Source: Neelides folsomi (lineage: Eukaryota > Arthropoda > Collembola > Neelipleona > Neelidae). Taken from it: a stretch of 64,000 nt of DNA. The translations under genes were made by a program, and so were the position numbers. Shown piece by piece: positions 49,670-60,600 of the stretch. Each line of letters starts with the position of its first letter. Within the stretch, counting starts at the first letter, position 1. The notes below the pieces were generated by a model. The model was not told the DNA's origin and made no database searches. It saw nothing but the letters and a program-made list of their open reading frames with translations. Location of the stretch: the NCBI GenBank assembly GCA_034687125.1, contig JAQGBZ010000068.1:165619-229618 (forward strand). The letters run 5' to 3'.

Positions 49670-51407
49670 TTCACTTTTTTCTTAGTTCAACACTTTCAAT
49701 ACTGCTTTATTTATTATACTCTGTAAGCTATATCTCAATTAGCCAATTATTTAGAAAGGGATTAATTTGGAATCATTAAAATTTAAAATGTATAAAGAAA
49801 ATCGAAAGGAATTTAAAGAAAATAAACTTTTTCGATTAATTAAAGGTACCATAAGGCATAGGGACCCGAATTGTGGGCATAATAATCGTAATCTTTTTAA
49901 ATTGTTCGAATTGGGGTTGTCTAAAGGTAAAAGAAAACAATGAGAGCAATTTTTTCGATTAGTTGAAATGTTTTATAATAAATATTATAATAAATTAAAT
50001 AAGTAGTTTACAGTATGTACGTTGAATTTAACGTATTATATTTTCATTTGGAGTTTTTTTGACTAGACTACCTATAAATTAGATGTACTTAATTAACTAA
50101 CTACCAATCTAATTGTTATTCATTTAACTTTGAAAAATCTTAAGTTTCCTATATTACAAGTCCATTTTCTTGTATTTTGTGATGCAACGTCTTTAAGATC
50201 CATTTTACTAAATGGGAATTTACGAGGAATTTAATTTTAAAATAAACTATCAACTATAAAATTAATCTACCTAACTTAATTTTTGGTACGACTGGAATAA
50301 ATCAACCAAGTCTTTTTACTAGAAATCCTTGTCAATTAAATAAAATCTTATCTTTACAATTATTCAACAATAAATATATTCTAACAACTGTGATGTCTCT
50401 TTAGCTAAAGTCCTTAACTTTTACCAATTATAATATTTTGCATTTAATGCACAAACTGCATTAAAAATATACACCGTTCAATTGATACATACAATTTAAA
50501 CTATAATACACCCCAGTTCAATAAGAAAGACGAATATTATACGCAGGAGCATTATTAAGAACACTTAAGGGTTGGGCGGTTATAAGTAAACTATACTCTA
50601 TTTCAAAACTTATATCCTAAGTTCAAATTTCCGCAAAAAATTTACATGTATTCTTATGGAAATTTTTTTGCGGAATTCAAGTTTTGAAATAGAGTATAAT
50701 AAAAATTTAGCCCAATTTATCCATAAGCAAAGTATTCCTGATATCGTAATGCTAGAGAACGTCTTTCTCATTACATTGAGGTGTATAAAATGTTAATGAA
50801 TTAATATATTTAATACAGAGGGAAAATAACGTTTACTCTTTTACAATTTTAAATATTTTTTGCGACTAATGGAAAGAAATGCTCAATTGCTTGCACGCAA
50901 TAGTTATTAAATAGAAAATGTTTCCATATACTTATATAAGAAAATCTCCCTTTGATTTATACAAAAATATTTTAAAGTTTAAATTAAAAAAAACTTAATT
51001 TTTATTAGTAACGCCTCCCGGTGGGGGCCTCCGTTACATGTATGAGTTAAACTCATAGTTAGTTAATTAGTAAAATGCCCCATAAGTTGTATTTCAGGAT
51101 ATTATTTCAGGATGGATTAATTCTAATTAATCAATTGAAAACAATTGAAAATTATGTAGAAATTGGTCAAAAGTATTTCTATAAAATTAATAGACAATAT
51201 TATCAAAACACATCACATCCCGTTTTAGTACCCTTAATTGTCAAATTAGGGGAAACTTTTCCAACAGCCCAAGTCGAGCTCAATGGATTGCTTTAAATCC
51301 GCAAATTAGGAATAAAAGGTTCAATGTTATTTCCCTCTTTCCAAATCAACTATTCGGAAAAATTGCTCTCAGGGCTATGGGGGGATGGGGGATTGGGGAA
51401 TGAAATC
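49670..51407. other. AT-rich spacer between convergent GRPEL1 and NELF-A
   Basis: No gene recognised. It contains the hairpin element at 50592-50698. A minus-strand AATAAA near 51007-51002 could serve NELF-A but is ~400 bases beyond its stop. Confidence 0.4.
50592..50698. mobile_element. ~107-bp inverted-repeat (MITE-like) hairpin
   Basis: Both ends begin TATACTCTATTTCAAAACTT when read inward. The pairing continues through TTCAAATTTCCGCAAAAAA on the left and the matching TTTTTTTGCGGAATTCAA on the right; the left arm has about 10 extra bases. TA is present at both ends. Confidence 0.65.
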
Positions 51408-53991
51408 CTACATGCTCTGGAAGATCTGGTGCGGTCCCATGGTGTCCACTTTTGGCGGCTTCTGAATCACTTTCCATTCTCCGGTGTTGTAATTCATCTG
51501 GAAATGAGTTTCAACATATAAGGGAATTCCCCGTCCATCTTTTTGTCGCAATTCTTCTTGCTGCTCACTTAATTTGATTGTTACAATGCTTCCCAATTCT
51601 GGACAAGGGTTATCTATAAAGAATATATCATCACTTTTAGATCCTGCATTACATTCTTATTATAAATAAATGATTATGTTAAATAGTTTTTTTCTATTTT
51701 ACCTCTCGTCCCTGCCATGAATTTGAGAATATGTTCTTTTTCCGGACGAGTTGCCTTATTTGCCGTTCTAAATATTTCTTGAGCCTTTTCCATAAGTTCT
51801 TTCTACAATTGAATAAATATATGAACAAATTGTCAAAATGAGTCAAATAGTCGAATAATTCATATTTTTCATATCATCGATAATTAAAATATTATAAATC
51901 TAAGTTGCATAATATTACAAAATCGGAATATTTTAACCAGCTAATTTTTATTTAATTATTTACCACGAAATATTAAGTTGGAAAGAAAAAATGAAAAATA
52001 TACCGAGAGTGTGACAACTTGCTGAGTTTGGTTTTGTGGCACTTGTAGAACGACAGTTTTCGTCATAGTTTGTACTGGAACGATGGTTGTCTAAATTCAC
52101 AAAATCAATGAAGTAAACCATTCACGAAAGAGCAACAAAACAAAAAATATTAAAATGAATCAATAATAATTGAATTTACTTTTTGAACTGGAGTTGGTGT
52201 GATTGAAACTGGAAGATAGTTGCTAATGTGAGAAGGAGTCTGCTGTGCATCGGTCTTGGACGATATTTGGGGCGTAGGTGTTGGTGGTGGTCCTTCTGGG
52301 ATCGAATTGGCCCGTGAATATGTATTCTGCGGCATGAGGGGAGTCGGAGGGGCCGAGATGGCCTGTGGAGTTGGTGGAGGTGGAGTCGGAGCTCTGACCG
52401 ATGCTTGAAGTCCAACAGCGTAATCGGGTGTCTCGGCATTTCCAGCTCCATCGTCTTTCTTTGACTCTTCAAGATCTTGCATCTTTTTCCTCCTCTTGGC
52501 CAAAGCATAGCCCATGGGCTGTTCAGTGATTTCGAGCAATTTAACTCCGCCCTCCTTCTTCCCTGCTGGAGTCCTGGAAAGAGATCTGGAAGCTGTGGCT
52601 GGAATTGGGCGAAGAAGCGGCTGTTGGCTCGGGAGTCCTTTCAGAGGAGCTATTTAAATTATGAAAAATTAGTTAAAAATATTAGTTATAAAATATATTT
52701 AATAAATTCTTTTTATTAGTCAATTTTTAAAAGTTTGGAAATTAAAATATTTTTAATAATATAGTTATCTTTTAATTTTTGTATTACTCGTATCAGTCAT
52801 TTTTCTCGGCATTCCTCGAGTTCTGAGCGGGATGGTTGGAGCTGGGATCTTCTTCGTATTGTTCGTTTTCACTGCCTCCGTCGCCCTCACCATGAGTTCT
52901 GATCTAAGGGCCGCTGACTTTGGTTTCTTCCTTACTGAAAAATGTTTTATGGGTGCTTTCTAAACCAAAAAATTATTAAATTAATGAATTTATCCATTTA
53001 TTTCGTAATTTGAATTAAAGCCTTACTCTCCAAGCGTCCAAAATGACACGCGATTTACCAACCGCATAGCGCATGTAGGATCCTACATGTGTATCTAGAT
53101 AGAGTACGCCAAACAAAAATTCGAGAAGCATGTAGGATCCAACATGCGATTGGGAGTGGAAAGAATTAAAATAACAAAATTAATAATGTTTAACCTGTTG
53201 TCCCACGATGGTGGCTAGCGCTTGTTTGTTCAAGTAATGGCATTCCATTGGCAATAGTAGCAGATCCTTTCCCCTTTTCACTGTTCAAAATTAAGAATAA
53301 TAAGTAAATTAATTTTAAAAATTAGGAGAATTTTTGTAAGCGTCGGCCCCAATAAAATTATGAAATTTTAATGCTTAAAATGCGAGTTGAAATATGTGGG
53401 ACCAATTTCAAATATTTAATTACATTCTTTGGTAATTTCATCGACGAGGTCGTGGAATACGTTTCTATTTTCAACAGCCACGTTAATATTTAAATTGAGC
53501 GAAGCTGAGTGAGGATAAGGTTTCATAATTTCGGCCAAAGTCGCGACCCAAGGCTCGCCATCGGCCTGGGCTATTTCCAGGATATCGTCCAATTCTTGCC
53601 GCCACTATAATCAATAAAACCTTTAAATGATTTGGCTCGTTTAAATTCGTATTTTGACATGTCAAAAAGAATAAACATCTCTAGTTAATTTTTTCATAAT
53701 AAATTGATGAGCTGTAATGCAAAGTACTTGAATAAATAATTAAAGATAATTTACCTCTTCAACGGTTCTTCGAGGTATGTGGAAAAATGATAATAAGAGC
53801 TTGAGCTTAACAGGAGTCCCCAGATCGACGAAATATCTTCTAATCAATTTGAGTACTTCGGGATTTAACTGAGAATTAATTGAAATGCTCGTCCAAGCCT
53901 CATTCGTCCCTAATTTATTTTGCAACCAAAAGAGCGGAGAACCAGGGTCATGGAGAATCCCTAATTTTTCAATCTCCATACTTAAGACCAT
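51408..53991 (-). CDS. NELFA: Negative elongation factor A, NELF-A (8 exons)
   Basis: In transcript order the exons are 53991-53755, 53604-53424, 53280-53195, 52959-52788, 52649-52180, 52090-52004, 51802-51703 and 51613-51408, giving 512 residues (human 528). The N-terminal helical domain shows LFWLQNKLG and GTPVKLKLLLSFFHIPRRTVEE, matching the family. ECHYLNKQALATIVG and PIKHFSVRKKPKSAALR follow. A Pro/Thr/Ser-rich linker spans ~275-400. The C-terminal block includes FRTANKATRPEKEHILKFMA and VETHFQMNYNTGEWK, as in human NELF-A. NELF-A is a subunit of the NELF complex, which holds RNA polymerase II at promoter-proximal pauses. The start is the first in-frame ATG after a stop; a second ATG lies 12 bases on. 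The gene is divergent from Cdc25. Confidence 0.93.
53070..53150. repeat. Short palindrome and repeat inside a NELF-A intron
   Basis: CATGTAGGATCCTACATG at 53072-53089 is a perfect 18-base palindrome. GCATGTAGGATCC recurs at ~53128-53140, followed by AACATGCG. It lies in the intron between NELF-A exons 3 and 4. Confidence 0.6.
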
Positions 53992-54630
53992 AAAATCTAC
54001 CAAGACTTCCCCCCGGGTAGCAACAATAAAAACTCGGGTCTTTTAAAACAGTTAAATTATAAATAAGTAATAAAAAGAAAATTTAGGAATTTTGAGTTTA
54101 TAAAAATTAAACTGTCGTCGATATTTTAAAAAAAGGTTGCCCTTTGAGTAATAAAACACTCCCCAAATCTCCTACCCAACAATGACTAAAAATCTATTGT
54201 GAACAATTTTTATTAAAAATTGTATTTTCCAAAAATATTTTAATCCTCGGTTAGTGCAACTCCCCTCCCAATTAGGGAGATGGAGGGAGATGAGGAAGAT
54301 CTCCGTGAATTCTAAATTCAACGATGTCACGGAGCGTTTGAAAAATTCTGACAACTTGAATGAATTTTCCTGGTGACGTGAGAGGGTTCTTGGAGTTCTC
54401 TCATCAAATCCCGATTTCTTCTCGATCTCGTTGGACGTGAACAAGGATATCTATAAAATCAAAGAGTTATCTGCTTGGAGGTTGATGGTTCTTGGGGCGG
54501 TTGGTTTGCTCTGAGACCAATGCAGGTTTGGGTACACGGTCTGTATATGATCTCTATGTAGTAACGTTGTTCTTTCCCCCTTCAGGCCTTCAGGACATTG
54601 ACAGGAGAAAGAAAGAAAGATATAGGGGAA
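53992..54630. promoter_or_regulatory. Divergent NELFA / Cdc25 promoter region
   Basis: Only 639 bases separate the two start codons. On the plus strand TATAAAA at 54452-54458 is a plausible TATA box for Cdc25, ~175 bases before its ATG. A 90-codon minus frame (54172-54444) is unrecognised and probably chance. Confidence 0.5.
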
Positions 54631-57600
54631 ATGTATGGTGTGAGGAGAAGCAGTCAGCCGCTGGCTCTCACCTATCTCGAGTCTCCGACCCGCTCGTGAG
54701 CGAAGAAGACGAGACTCCCGCCTTCAAAAATCCGATTTTATTCTACCCGGAACGACAGGTACGCTAAGGGAAAACGTTACTTAACACACACATACGAGAC
54801 GGCAGATTCTTCCCCTTAAATATTTCCATTTTTATACATTGTGCAAAGATTGATCCAAGTCGAAGGTCATTCATGCAGGGGCGTTTTCTCTGCTAATTTT
54901 TCAATACTTTCGGACCAATTGTTGCATTTATTCCATTTGATCATTTTTATAATATATTTATATGCATATGTATGTACATGTATTTTTAAATAAATCATTT
55001 TCCCTTTGATATCAATGGGTAAATTCGTTTAGACTAAGGGATTTTGTTTAAAAATGTTCATTTATGCATAATGGCTGAATGTAGATTGGGATTAATATTT
55101 TGAATTTTTTGTGCTTATACACCATACACATACAGTGTATAGAGTATTTAATGTATATATGCTATACACTTATTATGCTTTAAATTAGTCTTTATCTTTG
55201 TCTTTATTTTAATTTACACCTCGAATTTCATTTACACCATTACACCCCAGCTCAGAATGTATTTTAAACTGCTTCATTGTCCTTATACTTATAATATTTA
55301 AACTTGACTAGAATATGCTTAAGTAGGTTATATCTGGTTATAACTTAAAGGTAACCTTTAATTGGGACCTAAATCAAATGATCAAGGAATTATCTCAGGT
55401 CATAAAAGCCGAAATGTATACAATACATGATTTCATATACCTTTGCTTTTATTCCTATATACATATTTGTATATGCATTTACTCCTAAGCATCTTGTCAC
55501 CATAAAGTCGGGATAGAATCCGTTATTAGGTTCAAAAATCTATTTGTAGAGGTTCGGACGCCAATGTTGACTTATTCGGTAAGATTGACTTCAAAATGAC
55601 TTGTGATTACTTAGGCCAAATCCAAGTACCCGACCAACTCTAAAATGGGAGGTTATGTATATGGAGAATACATTAATTGTACTTTAACCATCATTTGGGT
55701 CAGATTTCCTTGAACCATTTGAATCCTTATCAAACGTTAGCTTATAAGCTGGAAATAATAAAGACAATAATAAGTAGTAAAACGGAATTTTAATCAATTT
55801 TAACTGGCGCCAACGGCAGAGTGCAAACAAGAGGTATAAATGCAATCTCACGATTTTAACACTGTCATTGTCCAGTTTAAATAAACATTCAATTCTCCGT
55901 TTATTTCAATCCTTTTTACTTTTTTACATTTTCATTTATATTTAGTGTATTTTAAATACACTGTTATGAATGCACCATTGATGACACATATCAACGTTCA
56001 GATGGAAATAACTGAAACAATCCAGATCGTTTCATCTTTAGAGATTGATTCCCATCAATGGTCTTTTGTATTATTTGTATACCTATACATACATTTTGAG
56101 AATTTTGAAAATTGTATTTGTAGGAATTGGGTGGTGGTTTTAAAATTTTCTTTTCTTGCTGGCCATAAATCATTTCAGTTTCAATTTCCACAATGTTCGT
56201 TAGTTTCTTCCCTTATATCCATGTTTTCCAGAGAGCATAGCACATATATAAAATGGTGAATATAAAGTAATGATAATTCCCTTGGTCCTATACACTATAT
56301 AAGTATATGTGTCTCAATACCGAGGACCGAAGGAAGTCGAGGAGGAAAGTATATAGAGTACTGTACATCAATGCATGTTAAAGGATAAGGAGTCCGGAGA
56401 GGGCTCGTAAATCTAGCCGTTGGGCTGGCGGTGTTCCTTCAGCTTACCTCCGCATTATCCGTTCCACTGAACGATGGAATTTTTGGGGAGGAAGACTCCA
56501 AAAATGTATAATTGCAAACCTCAGCCTTCTCATGGGATCTCGTGGGATGGTTTTTATAAGGCCAGGGGATTACATTGGGGAATAAATGATCCAGGGAATG
56601 TTGATGAAAAGATAAGCCCTCTGGAAAGCCGTTTGATGAAGAGAGCAAGTGGGGGGAAGAATGGGGCTGTCTGGGTGTGTGGGAGAGTTTTTTCGGCTGT
56701 TGGAAGACGGGTGTGGTGTCTATTGAGATTTCTCCAAGTCTCCACCTGTGATCTTTGTCGAAGGTCGTTGAAGGTGGCCCAATGTTTTCCTTTCTTCCAA
56801 GGAGGGTTAAGGGGCAGACTCTTCCGCTTTCTCAGCCCTTCTCTGCCGCTCCTTTGTCCAGGACGAAGAGCAATGGAAGGTTTGACCGTTACGAGAGCCA
56901 TTTCCTCCTTGGAGGCTCATTGAGGGCCCCAAGGAATCCCTCCGAGATTCCTCCCAACGGATCTTCTTCTCAAGGAAACAAGGGCTGAACCAATGTCTTG
57001 GGCTCATTCAATTCTCCAGAGAATCCAACGCCCAACGATCGAATTACAGCTGTTCAAAACATTTCCCCACCTCTAGGTCTTATGATTTCAAACAGCCACT
57101 TACTTTTAAATGGTACAAATAAGTAGACTTCGTTTTCATTCACAATCTTCCCAAACGGACAATCCATGGATAAATTGTAAAAAAAATGTAACCTAACCTA
57201 TGATAGGTATTTAATAATTAGAACTAAAGACAGAAATAATATTTTAGTGTGTATTTATGTATTAATGTAAAATACATACCTTAATGGTCAATTTAACAAG
57301 AACTGATGCATATCTGTATCATACATATCATACATATATATCATCATATCTGTATGCACATATAGGTACAGACTGTGTGTATTAGATATATGAAGTATAT
57401 TTTAGAACAATGTTTGGATAATTGCTTATTTCCCAGGACCCTCCAAAGCCTTTCCATTCCCTGCTAAAGGAATATGAAATGTATCTGTATATTAAATGAC
57501 ATCTCTGTCATGGGATATTAAGGATCTCTTGTTCCAAGGTGGATTTGTCCATAGGTTTCCTTTGAGACTTTTGTAAATCCCCGAATTGTCAGAACCCTTG

Positions 57601-60600
57601 TCTTTCCAACCTTCCCAACTTCCCATATCATAAAGGACTGTGGAAAAATGAATTAAATTTTTGAGACGAATCTCGGAGTGAGAAAGCGACAAGATTTGGC
57701 CTTTTGTGGCACGTGCCTTTTTTCCCATATGACAAAAAATGAGATAGTCGATTTGAGTCGTGTTAAGATTCGCATCTGCTGGGTCTCCTTGGAAGGGTCC
57801 CTTGATTGTTCCTTGGTTTGCCTTCCATTTAGATGTGAATTTGTCCTTCATCTCCCCCGGTAGTTCAATCTCTCCCTGTTGAACTCCCAAAGTTGGCGAG
57901 TTCACGGGCCAGCTGGAGATTCCAACAGGCGTCCCTCTCTCCCTTCGGGTCTCCCCACCACCACATATGTTCCGAGGGACAATGTAGCCTTGCCCTCTTA
58001 ACTCGTTTGTTCATCCGGCCACTTCTCCCCTCCATATTCGCAGACCCTTGACTAACTCCGTACGAATAAACCGAATCCTTATCTCTCCCCTCCTAACCGA
58101 TTTCCCCACTGTCCAACGGCCTTCTTCCCACAAGGGACACGTACACACTTCCAATGTTAATGGATATGGATGGTTCAACTACTCAATTTCGGCATTTTTA
58201 GCAACAGGAGAATTACCAAAGGGTTAAAGGAACATTAGTAGGTTTGGGCCAGTTAATGCGACTATTGTGTCTGCCCCGGCTTCGCACTCTTCCCTTCAAG
58301 TTCCAAGTGTTCGAAGGGACAATTACATATTTACACACATTCCCTGTGTCACACAGGCTTTGAGAACTCTTTATGGGCCAGAGTCCGTATGAGGATATGT
58401 AGGTTAAAGTAGGGCTAAAGTTAACGAGTGGTTGGGAAAATGGTGAGTTTTGGGTGGTTGGAGGGTTTCTCAAATTCCGGATCCCTTCTTGTGACGGTCT
58501 TCGTCTTTCTCCCATCCCCATTGAGGTTGAAGGGGATTTATTCCCTTCAATTCCTCCTTGTCTCTCTGTCTCTGAGTTCGGTGAGTTATTCTGATCCTTT
58601 CCAACGGGAGACCTGCATCATTCTAGTGAAAAAGTGGAAGCGGGAAGTCGTCCCTTTGATTCAACCTTTTCATACCCAAGACTTTACTCACAATGACATT
58701 CGAAGAAGTTCATTATTCCAATTATTAAATAAAGTAAGTTAACACTCCTGGAATAATACAATTAGTTAAATACTCAACTTGTGCATAAGTAGAACTGTAG
58801 AAATTGTCCAACAGAGTGAGAATTAATATTCGTACACCTCAAACAACTAAAGAAATTTTAATAATAAGCACTTTACGTGTATGTAGGAATAAATATGTAT
58901 GTAGACGCTACATATATCAATACATAACACTTACATTTAGGTACGTTATTTAATAGGTTAAAAGTATGTGCTATCTAAATGCAAGATTTTAAGGCTTTGT
59001 GGAGTTTGTACAAGACTCATTTTAGAATGCATTAATTATCATAGGTTTAGATGTGCAGAGTACCATACTTAATAGATATGATAATGTTTCATTCATATAT
59101 GGATATTAACTAGAATTGTATACATATATGTATGTACATAAATATGTGTAATCCTACATAACATGTATGTACATAACTAACACTAACCGTTTGCAAAAAT
59201 GTGCGAAAAATGTTGCTAGCAAGTGAGAAGTATCATCTTCTGTGTTCTGTTTGATTAGCCTATATCCAACTTGAGCCTACTTTTAATGTTTGGCAAGAGG
59301 AGATTAGATTTCAAAGAACAAATAGTAAATAAACATTAAAACTTGTGCGAATCCTACTTTCAATATTAATTACTATCAAAGCAATACTTCCAATTGTGCC
59401 CGAACTGATCACAAATCCTAAAATATAAAGCTATCTAGTTTTTCATCTATACTTCACCATTTTTTTGTAGAAGAGAATTTTTTAAAGCTTCATAAAATTA
59501 AACTATGAGGTCATTTAGAAGCACTGAACTGAGATACTTATTTTTATTATCTTGGCGGATGAGTAATAAATATTCCAACAACAAATACATATATGTTTAT
59601 AATTTATGTTTTAGTAGAGCTAATGCGCATTAACATCGCAGCATGAATTGGAACTTGGGACTTTATTTAATATGGATTAGTCCATTATCATGAATATTAT
59701 CAATTACCTTATTCTTTATCTTTGCTCGTATCTTTCCCAATGGGTCGGATTGTCTCAAAACTCCACTTTCACGCTGTCAATATTCCCTCCTGACATACCC
59801 ACACACATACACAGTTGATCGTACAAAAATGAAAATAGTCCTCTAGTTTTTTACTCATAGAGAAGATAATGAGATAAGGCCAAAACACATACTATATACA
59901 TATACTATACATATGTATGAATAATAGCATTTTTTAATTTATATTTAGGTGTGTATTATTATTTATTATGCATTCATATTTTCTCAATAAATGACTCATA
60001 TTTCCTCAGATGCCTAGTTATTAGTTATCATATATTATGTTATCATATATTGTATTATTTGTTCGGGTTCAAAATACTAACTTTAGTTAATCCTAGTTCA
60101 TCCAATGTATTTTAGTTACCTACATGAAATCAACCTAGTTAAATTTAGTAAAAATGCAAAATTGCAATTTTCCTCACAAGTGAAATAAAAAACGTAGGAA
60201 ACTCATATTTATAACATTACATTATGTGGTATGACACACCTAATAAATAGATATATCTATCAACTCTATTTTCCATCAAAGTAAAGAGTTTAAAGGTTTG
60301 TGTATGTGCATATGTGTATTAAATAATTGAGATAAAATAAGCCTTTGGTTGGTTTCTGAATACGTTTTTATGAAATCAGAACTCCATCTCTTCTTCTAGG
60401 AAACGAACAGGCGAAAAATTGATAAAAAAACTTTTCCGAGAAACCGAAACTATGAGCAAGCCATTTTGCTCTGGTTCCAATAAAAGGTTGTTTTCTTAAT
60501 GGGGAAGTAAGGTAATTGTACAGTATATATCATACCAATATGAGTTAAGACGTTAAGAGTAACACTTCAATTTCCATTTCTTCTTTCTCAACATTCTTAC

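Noticed and set aside
54492-54767. 91-codon plus frame as the start of Cdc25
   Set aside because: It begins with TTG rather than ATG, and its donor gives phase 0 while exon 2 needs phase 2. The overlapping frame from ATG 54631 fits.
56474-56923. 149-codon plus frame and 115-codon minus frame in Cdc25 intron 1
   Set aside because: Open on both strands at once, no recognised motif, and no splice sites that link to the Cdc25 exons.
58428-58742. 104-codon frame ending at a GTAAGT donor as an extra Cdc25 exon
   Set aside because: Joining it to exon 2 gives the wrong phase, and the frame that would fit has a stop just before the donor.
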